A stretch of 64,000 nt of DNA, from NCBI RefSeq assembly GCF_008831285.2, contig NC_045143.1, forward strand, positions 8,937,503 to 9,001,502, in the 5' to 3' direction. Origin of the DNA: Nymphaea colorata. Taxonomy: Eukaryota > Streptophyta > Magnoliopsida > Nymphaeales > Nymphaeaceae. The translations under genes were made by a program, and so were the position numbers. This document shows positions 18,801-37,600 of this stretch, piece by piece; within the stretch, counting starts at the first letter, position 1, and each line of letters starts with the position of its first letter. Below the pieces are notes generated by a model. It was given only the letters and a program-made list of their open reading frames with translations. It did not search any database and was not told the DNA's origin.

Positions 18801-21136
18801 TCAATACGCTCGAACCTCTCACAGAATTCTGGGTTTTCAAGTTACAGATGTAGCGCTCTGACTGCTGCAACATAAAGCATAGCACTATCATTCTTCACTC
18901 CCTTGTCCTCTAATAACCAACATAACATGTAATCTGAGCAAAAATCTGAACTATGGTTTCATATTCATCCCAATGCCTATGCTGAGAAAACGTTAACTCT
19001 TTGCTGCACTTGCTCTTCCATATAAATACATGGGTCCATGACCCATGAATAGATAGAAACATCAGGTAGAATGCCTAGCCTGTGCTATTCCAAAATTTGC
19101 ATCACATACGCTCAATTCAATTCTTTGTACGGTCAAAAGGAACATCACTTAATGCTCACATTTAAATTTTAATATGTTTGATAACCTTGAGGACAAATGC
19201 CAAATGGTAGAGCTAGGCTAGGAATGGTCATGAATTAGTCAATATGCACACTAAGCAGCAATATCTCATCTACCTATGGCCCAATAAATTAAGCTTACTA
19301 CCACCTGCCTGTCTATATAGTTGGACTTGGATCAACAAGAAGCTGTGTGTTTTCTAACATACAGTTGGCTTCCACAGGAATATATATTCGTGCTTATAGT
19401 CTGGAAACCTGAATTTAAGAATCAAATTTGCTGCATATGTGAATCAACATATAGCCCTTTCTATATGTCAAAGCCCCGAAATAACGTGAACCTAATAACT
19501 GCAATATTAGATAAGGATTAAAAGCAATTTAAAGAAACTGTATGAAGAAACAGTTTGTAAGATAACATATTTCGTCCGCAAAAGCTTTTGAAGACCAAGA
19601 AGAGAAGGAAAAGCAGAAATGCCCCTGAAAAATAACGTTCGCCTAGAATACTAAAGTGACTGATGCACTAGGCTTGGCCTTGGGGAGCATAACTTGTAGC
19701 AGCTTTAGACTATGCATAGGCCCACTTTGTTGTTCAACCTATAAGTGTTCCGCAACACGACTAGAAATTCCCACCTTTACATTCGTTGTGTCAGGCCATA
19801 TCATTATTTCGGCCTTCAAGACATCATGTAAAACTACATTTCCCCGATCTAAAAGGCAACTTATTTCTTTCGTAGAGTTGAACAATGACAGAAAACGTAG
19901 TCCCAAATACTCTCAGAAAATCAAAACGCAATTCCCCACCTCCAAAGCGGAGAAAAATCTTACGAGTGGTAGAAGGTTTCCTATTTTAGTAGTCGCTCTG
20001 CAACTAACATAACTTCTACGCGGATCTCCTTAGGCATTCTACGATTAAACAATATGCTCATACAGAATTGAGAAGAGAAGCACAACCGTAAAGGTAACAA
20101 CCTTATCGACAAAATCATGAAAGATGATACAAAAGCTAAAGCACAAAACGGTAGTCTGATGATGAAGGCAGAAGCATACCTGATGAACACGAGTCCACTT
20201 TGTGTGGGTGGAATTATCAGCTTGTCTCTGGATATAAGTATGAGAAACCTTCCCTCCTTCCTCGATCACCATCTCCATCACCGAATTGGTCCAGTAAGCC
20301 CCTGAATCTCCGCTACCCACAAACTCCTCAACTATCCCAACCTGGCCGCCAGCCTCTACCAAAACTAGCATTCGAGGATTCGATATCGCCACCGATGATG
20401 GGTCGCCTTCGTTCTTGCCTCCGATGCCGCCGCCTTGATTGGAATAGAGCACGAAGTGAAGAGGCTTCTCCACAATGCAACCAGTCGGGATGAAGATGAC
20501 GACGACGTCTGGCACGCCGATGCCATTGAGGGACCAGAAGAGATCTGCTTCCTGGAAGTCGGAGGAGAAGGAGCTGAGGACCCGGTTCAGAAGAGCCTCG
20601 TCTTGAATAGCAGAAAGGGGTCCGACGAAGACGGATTCCGGGAGGTCACTGGAGATGCTGGGTGGAGAAGAGGGAAGCAACTGGCCGTCTACTATATGGA
20701 GGATGCGGTGGTGTTGGTGGTCGTCGTCGCCGTAGTCGAGAGCGGTGGAAGGAGGAACGGAGGAGGGCTGTACGGGGTTGATAAGGGAGTGCCTGAGGAA
20801 TCTGGTGTCAGTGAAGCGGAAGGCTTCATCCTTCTGGGTGGGCCACCTCTGGCTGAGGAGGGAGCGGGAGGCAGACTCCCGAAGTCTGAGGAGGGGCAGC
20901 GGTGGTGAGGAGGGGAGAGGAGGAACCGAGTCCTCGATCTTCTCGGCCAGCTCTAGCACGAAGGGGTCGGAGAAACAGACAATTGCAGCGGTGCGAGAGG
21001 AGCGAAACGTCCTCAATCTCCGTCTGGAGGATGACGACGATGATAAGAATGGGTATGAGCGGCGGAGACGAGGGGGTGATGCTGATGGCAGTAGCCCAGA
21101 AAGATGGATCGTGGAGGATGAAGTGGCGGCGGCCAT
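15885..21136 (-). CDS. SUFD: SufD-like plastid Fe-S assembly scaffold (ABCI7)
   Basis: Partner of SufB and SufC in the plastid SUF scaffold that assembles iron-sulfur clusters. Three minus-strand exons (21136-20180, 17168-16909, 16200-15885) join to about 510 residues. Exon 1 starts with a Ser/Arg-rich transit peptide (MAAATSSSTIHLSG). It continues through LRESASRSLLSQRWPTQKDE, AFRFTDTRFL, VFVGPL and PTGCIVEKPLHFVLYSNQ, then the start of the SufBD beta-helix. Exon 2 encodes TGGKLSRHNLHIQQ, TVTELSTFHL and DLHSRLVLDHPRGYGRQLHK. Exon 3 encodes QQTDAGQLTRSLLL, KPNLQI, DDVKCSHGAAISDLEDDQLFYFQARGV and the C-terminal helices. An in-frame Met at 21241 is upstream, but it falls in a local tandem repeat, so 21136 is chosen. 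Introns are about 3.0 kb and 0.7 kb. Confidence 0.94.
18200..18545. repeat. AT-rich block in SufD intron 1
   Basis: Contains a TATA/CATA palindrome run at about 18,277-18,320, then gatatttttgct/gcaatatt words. Similar words recur near 1,440-1,530 and 26,640-27,010. Possibly remnants of one low-complexity repeat family; termini cannot be defined. Confidence 0.35.
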
Positions 21137-21230
21137 CGCATCCACTCGCCTAGCAGTGCATTGCCGAGAGACAGAGAAAGAGGGAGACGACAACCACCAG
21201 CCGACCTGCTTTGACGATCGACGGCTAACA

Positions 21231-21352
21231 GCCTGCTTCAATGCAACTTGAGTCGAGAAATGGAAAGAGAGATGTTACCACCACAGAGCTGCCCTGCCTG
21301 CTTCAATGCAACCTGAGTCGAGAGAGAGGGGCTACCACCACAGAGCTGCCCT
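21231..21352. repeat. imperfect about 60-bp tandem duplication
   Basis: GCCTGCTTCAATGCAACYTGAGTCGAGA ... CCACCACAGAGCTGCCCT occurs at 21,231-21,295 and at 21,296-21,352. The second copy is shorter and slightly diverged. It overlaps the 5' leader of SufD and creates the unlikely upstream Met. Confidence 0.85.
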
Positions 21353-22031
21353 TCCCAACATCTCCGTCTTTGCTCACAAACACGAAGTAGATATGTGTAT
21401 TTGTCCTCTTCCCCGGCTAGGGAATCTACGCAGAGTGGAAGCCTATTCCAGACTCATTGAAATGCTCCGCCGCAGCAAACGCTTTGTTCTCATTTATTCG
21501 AGTGAGTCTACTTTAGGCCAGCGAGGTAAACTCAGACTCAGTTCAATTTCAGTATCCGAAACAACAGCTTCCATGTTGTCAAACTCAGATGGTGAATGGT
21601 GATGCCTAAGAAAAATCTTGAAAAAAAGTTTGAACGGTAAATCCATATTAAAACCGCTGGATGAGTAAGTCTCAACAAGTTAGTAGGGAAGAGTACTGAT
21701 GAGAATAGACTTGACTGACCTAGAAAACGTAATCCTCACTCCTTGATAGCTAATTATGAAGGCTAGTTCTCATAGTAAAGAAAAAGTACTTGAAAAAAAG
21801 GTATAATTAAAAAAATACATGAAAATTGGACATCTAAAACATTGTCAAAGCACCTCAAATAATTGGAGAAATCAAGTCATTTATTATAGAAGCCCCTAGG
21901 AGGCTTTGGTTCTCTCTTTGTCTCTCTATGACCGCCATTAATGGCAGCTTAGTTATTATCCTCAACTAACTCGTTCTAAACTTAGTTGTTAAACGGCTTT
22001 CTATATTTCAAGCAATTAAGACACATAGGAT

Positions 22032-22398
22032 GTGTTTGGATGATACCCTCTTAAAAAACTGCTTGCAAACAATTGGTTTTGTGAATGAATGATTTTTTAA
22101 TCCCTTGTTAAAAAAAAACAGTGAATGAATGATTTTTTAATCCCTTGTTAAAAAAAAAACAGTGGCGAGAAGCAGTTACTTTCTAGATTTCAAAAATTAG
22201 TTTGTGTATTTGAATGATACTTATTATTATTATTTTTTTTTAGAGAATAACCTTGGAAGGGACCAGGTTATTCAACCCCTTATGAAAATCAGTTTTCTCA
22301 AAAATCATGATTTTGAGAAAATCCGGCTTTGGTGTCATCTAAACACTTTAAATAAACGGTTTTGGAAGCAAAAAAACGTTTTGCTGTCATCCAAACAC
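22032..22398. mobile_element. MITE-like inverted-repeat element
   Basis: GTGTTTGGATGA at 22,032-22,043 and its exact reverse complement at 22,387-22,398 bound 367 bases of non-coding DNA. A second similar word (GTCATCTAAACACTT) lies inside at about 22,334. No target duplication is evident, so the boundaries are tentative. Confidence 0.4.
22081..22161. repeat. 40-bp tandem duplication
   Basis: The unit starting GTGAATGAATGATTTTTTAA occupies 22,081-22,120 and is repeated at 22,121-22,161, differing only in the length of the A run. Confidence 0.93.
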
Positions 22399-23244
22399 TA
22401 TCATAAATTTCAAACTTTCGATGTTCATTTCATGGCTATTGAGAACAAATCAAATCAAATGGTTCTATTTCTCAATCTTTCTGACTTATGAAGGATTCCT
22501 CGAAAAGTTAAGGATTAGTAGTCCTTTTTAGAAATCGAATGGATTCCGTCTTATACATACGCGAGGAAGGTAATAAAAAAAAGAAAGAAGATGAGTTCTT
22601 CTTTCTTTTATCACTTAGGAGCCATCCGAGATGAAAGTCCGGCAGTTATTTGTAAATACATTTGTTTGCTTGTATGTGTATTTTTTTGTTTATTCATACA
22701 CTCAAGTACAATTAATCTGTTTGTGCAATTAAAAAATGCATCTCTGCCATCGTATACGTTTAATTTATTTAACTTTGAATTAATGCTCACTTAGGACTAA
22801 ATTAAGAGGAAAAAAAATATTTTCTATTCCCATCCAGTTCTTAAATTTGTCTGGTTTCCACTCCCTTTTGGGAACTTGCATACATTTTGATCTCAAGAAG
22901 CGCATAGACTTTATCCAAGGCCGGCTCGCCACATAACGAATCCTTGCTCAGAGTCAGAACTAATAGACCAATGTTGAGATTATGAACTATGCATAAATTT
23001 ACTTTGAGAAGTCCCAAAGTTGGTGGTTAATTAATGAATTCAAAAATCTAACAGATTTCAATCCAGCTTTTCAACATGACAAATAATCAAAACACCACCC
23101 CCGGAGGGAATGAGAGACACAAATTTCTATCTCTGGATTCAGTGAATTTTCTCTCTCAGAAATTGTTTCCAGGGGACTTGCTCCGTGCATCATGACGATG
23201 CACCAAGCTCTCACTTTTATTATGACAAGCTCGCCGCTACATAT

Positions 23245-29698
<6,454 letters not shown>

Positions 29699-32600
29699 GG
29701 TGAGAGAGAGAGAGAGACAGAAAGAGCTCCGGCCGCCCCTCCCGGAGAAATCAGTCTACCGGTAGGCATTCCCAATGAAAATTGGGATTTTGATGGCATT
29801 ATAGTCACTTCATTGGAAAGAGCAACAGTAGCATGAGCGGTGCACGCACTTACCACTGCTATGAGACAAATCCAAGCCGTTGAATTGGAAATCGAAGAGG
29901 CCAAGTTTATGGTTCAAAGTTGCCATTCAAGGGACCCAATCTGCTCTTTGGATCAGATAAAGGAAACGTCCCAAGGATCCTGGATCTCTAGAGTTCCAAT
30001 GCATCCAGGAAGATCCAAGCTCTTCCGAATTTAACCTGGATTCATCCATTATGAATGAACTTCATGAACTTCACGATTCAAGCTTGAGTTGAGCTTACAA
30101 AACCGAGTTTCGGTGCACCTGGAGTTTTATTTTTTATTTTAACCAGGCTGTCTTAAAACCAAAATGGGTTCATGTCGAATCCATGATACTTGGGTCCAAT
30201 AGTTTCAAGACCTGCAGCGGTTGAGTTTTGGTACTAGCACCAATTGTCACCTTGATCGTGCCGGATCAAATCTGAGGTTTGCAGTGGAGAATTTCAGCTC
30301 AAGCAGACTTTAGAATAGAAGTGACACTTAAGCGCAATGGAGTATAATTAGGGCTACTAATCAAACTTAAACAATATTTTGTTATCATTCAAACTGGAGT
30401 GTGGTGTTTGTAAATTTTTTCACATTTTTCTTACATTCAAGAGAAACACAAATAAGGACTATTCAGAGTCCTGATTATATGTGTTGAATTTTTTGTGAAT
30501 CTCTTCAAGAAAGACACATTTGGATTTCTTGAACAAGGACATTGGTAATAATTGGTTGCTTAGCTAATCCAATCGTGCACCTATGACTTCAGATTTAACA
30601 ATTACTCTCATGAGAATCTGAAAACGATTACCAGTCCTTTGAGTCTAGTGTGCTTGGATGAGCACATGTGTAAGAAATTGAAAGATTGAGGACATCGTAA
30701 CTTAACATTTCCCGAAGAACAATTGGTGTATCTAAACGTACTTCTGGTGCTTGAGCTGCCGTTCCACTAAACTAACCAGAATGTTATGTTCCACTTCATT
30801 AAAAACTAGAAAAAAAAAACATTGTAAATCATATCTTTTAACCACCTTGTATTGATTTTGTTTTATAATGTTTAATTAGGGACAAACTCATTCCACAAAA
30901 CCCCAACGCCAATGCCCTTATTCTCCCAATGTTGTAGCTTGTTTCAAGACTTGGGTAGACCTATAATATACCTTTCAACTCAAGTGTCACACTTGTTATT
31001 GTTTACAGCCTCAAAAAGTAAATGCATTGGAATGTGATAGTGCCTGGTGAGTATGATGACTATATTCATCATACCACCCAACAAGAGGGCCAAAGCTCCT
31101 ACCCTTCTTCACATCACTCTATGGTGTAGGCCTACTTTTGATATATCGGGTAACACACCCTTGCTATACTTCAACTTACATATCAGTGTCTCTTTTTACA
31201 ACACAAGATGTTGTTACCTTAGTGAGGCAAGACCCTCAGAGGACATTAGAACGTGATAGTGGCAAAAATATTCAAAACACTGACTCTTTTGCTATGAACT
31301 GCATTGCCGCCATATTGTCTTGGGCTCTTTGAGGCTTGTACTGCTGAATTTTCATGTGCATCCAAAGTTTTATGTTTTGTTTTTTCAGCGTCGTTTTTAC
31401 CAGTTGAAGGTCCTTTCTCAGACAACATAAGGCACAAGGGCAATACCAAAAAAAAATGTAATGAGAGAGGGAGAGAGAGTAAATGTAGATTGAATTGGAA
31501 TCATGCCTCGTTTGTGTCATTCAACATTTGAACCACCCATTTAGTTTTATGGGTGTTATTAATAAGTAATGTCGAGAATATGTGAGAAATCAAGTGAATT
31601 GCATGAAGTAAATGTGTGAACAATTCAAATGCATTCATGAAGTTGAAGTTAACCCATAGATGGGAACTCCCATACCCATAACGTATTATGCCAAGACATG
31701 GGTCCTGGATATTGAAATTTTGGATATAGAACCTTTGAACCTCCTGGATCGGCTTAAGCTAACTTGCCTAGTCACATCCTTTATGAGCTACTTGTCTGGT
31801 GACCTCCTTTACTTGTTCGGATATGGATATGATAGTCCTTGTTGGTCACTTGAAATGGATTCATATCCATGAAAAAGTTTGCGTAGATGTGACATTCATG
31901 GATGCATATGATGAACGACAACATACAAGGAGAGAGAAAGTCTAAAATTGAAATTTAATTAGCAAAGAAGTAGAAAAGGTATCGCCAGCTTGAAAAAAAT
32001 CTGCTCTTCCCGGACCACCAGAGGCAGCGTAAAAGCCACGAGTATAAGGTGAACAAACGAAGTTGAGATAAAGGGTGTAGCAATAAAGAGAGTTGTGCCT
32101 CCAGGAACACAAAGTAAAAGAGAAGTGGGATTTGATCTTCGAATTTCGAATCTTGTGATCACTGTCATGCTCCGGTATGTTACTCTTCTTTAATGCAAAT
32201 GGTGACAAGTGCGACATGTGAATGAAAAGATGTATCATATGTTCATCTATGCTACGAAGTAAACTAAAACATTGGATGCACAAGAGCATGACCTTGAAGA
32301 TTATAGGTCAAAGGCAGTTTCTTCTAAGTGAACATAAAAAAAAACAACAAACAAACTAACTACTCGAGTTGGTGACAGTAGCCCAAGCAAAATGAACATG
32401 ACGAAAGAAAAGATGGAAACAAAGAGTGTTGACAAAGACTTATGGGCAAAGGAACGAAGAGAGCAACATTGCATTTAGCAAGGTGGACACTAAGATGGCA
32501 GAAGTGATCCGATGTATGATGTATTAATATAACGAGTAAGGAGGAGCCAGACAAAGGCAGGTGGTACAGAACAGGGAAGGACTTAGAAATTAGAGATCAT

Positions 32601-32972
32601 GCTTAGGCCATGTTTGATAGCCTCACATCCGAGGCTGATTTTAAATACAGACTAACTTAAATCAACAACGTAAACAAACAATGGATTTCTCAACTGGGAT
32701 CTGAAATCTATGTCACCTTCCAAAAAATTACTGATTTATAGTCTAATGGGGAGGGGACTGACAACAAATCCATGGTTGAGAAGTTTCCACCTAGAGGTAT
32801 CGAAATTCGAAATTGATATTTTCCACTACCGACCACCCCTTCATGTCGCTTTCCTCCAAAGTGCAGTGCGCCATCGCCCTCTTTCTCCCTATTGTTCGAC
32901 GGCTCTTGTGGAAAAAGAACCATTGGATACTGTAACAAGAAATAGATCGGCTCTCCAGTCTCTACCTTCAAT
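29699..32972. other. intergenic; no gene recognised
   Basis: Lies between the divergent NDUFV2 (minus) and the channel gene (plus). The first 100 bases, with a GAGAGA run, are the NDUFV2 leader or promoter. The remainder has many short frames but none with a recognisable family, and no clear transposon termini. The stretch 32,800-32,972 has a higher GC content and may be the 5' leader of the channel gene. Confidence 0.5.
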
Positions 32973-32992
32973 ATGTCGCTAGCTCAGCAAGG
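32973..32992 (+). CDS. candidate first coding exon of channel gene
   Basis: ATG plus five codons (MSLAQQ) and two bases precede a GT (GTGACC). The phase, two bases left over, fits the next firm exon at 34,690, and the following 1.7 kb is T-rich like an intron. The donor is a weak match to consensus. An alternative ATG at about 32,845 (MSLSSKVQCAIALFLP) could also splice in the same phase at about 32,936. Neither is established. Confidence 0.25.
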
Positions 32993-34689
32993 GTGACCCT
33001 AGAGTCTATCATCTATCGTTCCAAAATGATTACTAATCTCCAGATACCTGGATCCACCATGTCTGTTCCATTCTCAATCAACGCCAGAACTGGTCATAAC
33101 CACCAATGGTACTTAACTCATGGAGATCACCTCCAGATCAAAAATCTATTCCATTCATGTATTGGTTCTTTGTTTCCTTTTCTTTTTCTGCCTTTAGGAT
33201 TTTGGAGAACTCACAACTTTTGACATTGTCTTTCTCGCTGATCTTGATTAATTTTCCTGTTTCCTTTTTTAGGTCCTAGTTTTAAGGGTGTGTTTTCAAT
33301 TGTCGCTCTTTCAATTATAGTGGTGTGCTTGCATCGAGTAGAGATATGTGGGTCTTAGTCTTAAAATCTTCTAAACCGGCCTATGTAAATCCGCTCATAG
33401 CTTTGATTTTTTCCTGTTGTTGGATTCTTATTTCTTGCCATTCCAAAGATTTTGGAGATGCCCAAATTTTGTTTCTTCGATTTCGATCGGTTTGTCTTTC
33501 GAACGTTACTTAGTGGTATGCTTGGGTGGATTTCTTTTTTGATTGTAATTTATTGAGAATTTGCTATGCTACAAATATTTCTCTACCATCACCAACCCAT
33601 ACTTAAATAGAATCTTCTTTTCTTTATCTTTTGGTGTCTTTACTTTCTTTTATCTTTTTTGGATTCGAAGATGCTGTGGACAGTGGAATCATTTCATATC
33701 TGACTTTAGAGTCCAAGCTTTTTCTCTTGTGTTCTGAAAGTATCATATGAGTCAGCTGTTTCAGGTCATCATGAAGTACGATTTATTCCTGCACACTCGA
33801 AAGAGAATCTTAGTGTCGGTTCATCGGTTGTTTCTCTTTTTTCTTGTTTTCCTCTTTTTAGTTTCAAAGATTTTGGGAGAACCTAATTTGTCTTTCTTGT
33901 TTATTTGGTTTTCTTTGGTGTTGTTTTGATTGGTTTTTCATTTTTAATAGTTCTTCTTACGTTCCGTTTGAATCGACATATAATGGTTTGCAAAGTTGAG
34001 CTTTGCTAATCTACGGTATTATGCTCGTTCATATTGAAAATCGAATGTAATTTCAAGCCATATTTTGATATTACTTTTTGGCTCAATTATTGCTGAATGC
34101 AAAGGTTCTGAAAAAGCAAAATTTGTCTTCCAATTGAACTTTGGTTTATTTCAGATGATATTTCGTACGTTGTGTTTCATTCAGCACAAAACAGAATCTT
34201 CTAATCGAGTCTCTCGTGTTGGTTTTACTTACTGAAATTTTGCTTCCCATGGTTCGTGATGTACCTCCTTGTGATGTACCTCCTTGTCGTGAAATTTTGG
34301 TGGCAGAGATTCATTTGTTGGCTTTTGCACTATTTTTTTATTTTGTTTTTGAACTTTTCAGTGCTAAGAAAAAAATTATGTGATTCTCTTATGCAGTTAT
34401 CATATTGCTTATTACATGTTTTTGTGTGTGGAAATTGAAAGTTTATGCCACGGAGTCCTCCTTTGACAAAAATCAGAGGAAGCTGCATTGTTAAATGTTA
34501 TTCATAAATTTTCACACCCTTCAAAATTTTCACGCAGTACAGTTCCGTACTGCTGCTTAATCCATGGGATGGGGTATTTTTTGTTTGCTGGACATTCTAG
34601 TGCATGTAATGGCGTCTCCAATATTAATACGTTTACATCAATATTTTGGTATTTCTGCTGATTTTTTGATAAATTACATTTATTTCCAG

Positions 34690-37600
34690 GAAATTGGCAC
34701 CATTGCTTAGATGGGGATTACATTCTAGGTTTGTACCATTATGTGGGCGAGGAATACATAGGACCTCAAATCAAATGCTTTTAACAAGTGGTGAAGGTGA
34801 GCATGAATAGGGTACTGTTCATATAAATGTGATATAGCCATTTCATTTTAATGATTAGTAGGGCTGATAGCATTGCTTTCCTAATGTACTCTGGTTTGAA
34901 ATGCTTGAGCACTAAAAGTGCCGACTCCAATTTTACATTACTGTAAGAAAAGCAACCTGTGGAGTGTGAAATGACCTATTCACTATTGTTTGCAACAGAT
35001 CTTCCTTTGGATGGGGACTGTGCTTGTCTTAAGTATATAAACACTCTAGGGCATGTAATGACAGAAATGCCCCTCAGTGGATGACCAGAGATTGACCTTC
35101 TTTCATTAGGATATCCAGTTCGATCCACATCTGAATGTATATTAACACCATCATATCTTGATTCCTTTTTTTTCTCATATACAACACCGTCTCTTATGGT
35201 GCCCATCACATGGCTTAATATCCACTTCATAGTCTCCATGTGAATGGCCTTTGGTTCGTGCATGTACTGATATGCATGGTTAGCTGAGTAAAGCATATTT
35301 GATATGAAAGTTAAATATTGAAGCATATCGTTTATGGAATTGCAGTATTTCTTTCCACTTTTACCAAGTAAGGGAAGAGTATACTTATGTTGAGTCATCA
35401 TTCATCCTCCTTGTCAATTTCAAGTCCAAGAAAATATTCAACTTCCTAAGGTCCTCATTTGAAACTTTTCATTGCAGAGCTTTATTCTCTTGAATGTGCT
35501 CCCCTATAATATTATATCGTCTACCTATAAGAAGATTTATACGACCTTCCTTTCTATAGATATTAGAAAACAATCAAGATATGAATGTATGAAGTATGAA
35601 CCACTGCCTTTGTTTTTCTTGAGAAGAACTTCTGAATTGTGAACCTGAAACATCTCTTGACCTATAAATGAATTTCTTCATTTACAAACGTAAGTGTTAG
35701 GATCACCTTGATCACACCCAACCGGACTTCTTTCAAGTTGCTGCATGGAAATGCCTTTTGAACATCCATCTGATTTAGTGAACAATCACAATGAACAACT
35801 AAAGTTTGGAAAATATTAAATTTTGTCCATCTTTATTGCAGGACTGCAAGTTTCATCACCAGCGAACTTGTGCTCATGAATGAATGATCTTATGGCAATT
35901 TTTGCTTTATATCTCTCCATACTTCTGCAAGGTTCATGTTTTATTTTACGAATCCATTTTGAGCCAACTAAATTTTTGTTCAATTTTCTTAAAGTTTCTC
36001 ATGTTTCCAATTTTTTTTCTTTATCCATATAAACATGTCAGACAGAAAAAGAGATCTCAACTGTTTATTTTCTAGATGTTTACTGTAGAGAATAAAATAT
36101 GGAGACTCCCTATTCAAGGTTTCCACAGAAACATGATTTATTACATAAACAACAAAGTGAAAGACTTCAGTTCAAGATCTCATTAGCCAGTTGCTAGCAT
36201 GTACGATGGTGAGAACTCACTCTACAATATGGTGACAAACAGTAATTCCATTCTTTGAGGGGTCCAGTTACAAAATACCCTTCAGACAATTCTATTGACT
36301 TTTATAAGTTCAAGGAAATCACTAAAACAGTATGCTCTATCTCCTACACTTTGTAAATTAAGAACAAATTAGGCAGATTAATTTTCAATGTAGGAATGAG
36401 TTTATGGAAAATACAGACCTCTGAGCTTAGCTTCAAGAATAATATTCATGAATGGAAAATATCAGACCTCCGACTTCTAACAGGACCTTCAACTAAGAGC
36501 ACATACCCTGTTCTAGTTCTTTCTCTGATCCTATGGAAAGCAATAAACCTGCCAAACTGAAGCTGGTCTGCATGGGAAAAAGATGGGAGAACAAACCTTC
36601 ACATATGTGCAAAAAGCTCCCTTATGATGCGGGCTGGGACTCTCTTGATTATATAATACAACTTCGGGCATGCAATGAAAGAAATGCCCCTCAATGGATG
36701 ACTACATATGCAGGCTCACATCAGATCCATATCTGAAAAAAATAACCAAATCTCCAAACATGTACCACATTTGAGCAGATTATGTAGGAGATTCTATTCA
36801 TTCAATAGGTTTAGGTCATAACAAATGTAAAACTATCAGAACATAATGTTCTTCTAGCCTGATCATTAGAAAGCACCATGTGATGTAGTAACTGGAGCGA
36901 AAGTGGCATTTTGTAATATATGTCTGTCCTGACAGTTTTATAATAATTTTATAAAAGTGGCTATGGATGTTGTTAAGGGTAGCAATTTTTATGCTATTTC
37001 AATTATAGGTATCCTATATCCTAATTAGGGTTCCTCAGTTGAGTGAAGCATCAAACTTTGATTCAGTATTATACACATTTGAAGTGTATCACAAAGATTC
37101 TTGAGTATCTTACTGAGTCAAAGGTTAGCACTTTGATTAGTTTAAAATTTTAATTGTTGGAAATCTGCTTCCAGCTTTGCTTCTCTACTTTGAATCTCAA
37201 AACTGTCAGTAAAGCTCAATTTTCATGTATTATTCAACCCTGAAAAAGAATCAAGAAACATGATTAATTTGGTGAAATCATAAGATTAGGCACAAATCTT
37301 GCAGCTTTGTAGGCCAAAAATTTCCTTTTAAGTGGAATAACAGTGTAGTAGTCACCAAAGGTCCAAAGGTAATGCATGCACATTTAGCTAGAAATTAGTC
37401 TTTTACAAGTATAAATATGTAATTTTATATGTTTGTTATTATTTACGCTTCTAGGTAAGTTACCGGGAATCAATGAAGGGGCAGAACCTGCTTCCGTGCC
37501 TGAGTCATCTTTATCTTCAAGAAAAATGAATCCCTTGCAAAGTGAGGTATGTGATTATTCTTCTGTCTTGGGTTTACTATGTGTTAATGGCATGCATGTC

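Larger units (their letters stand above)
21137..23244. other. intergenic between SufD start and NDUFV2 end
   Basis: SufD promoter side, then NDUFV2 3' side. No gene is recognised. Contains an imperfect 60-bp tandem duplication and a MITE-like inverted-repeat element, both listed separately. Confidence 0.55.

Noticed and set aside
20435..21251. Long plus-strand frames (157 and 168 codons)
   Set aside because: They are antisense shadows of SufD exon 1, created by its GC-rich codon use.
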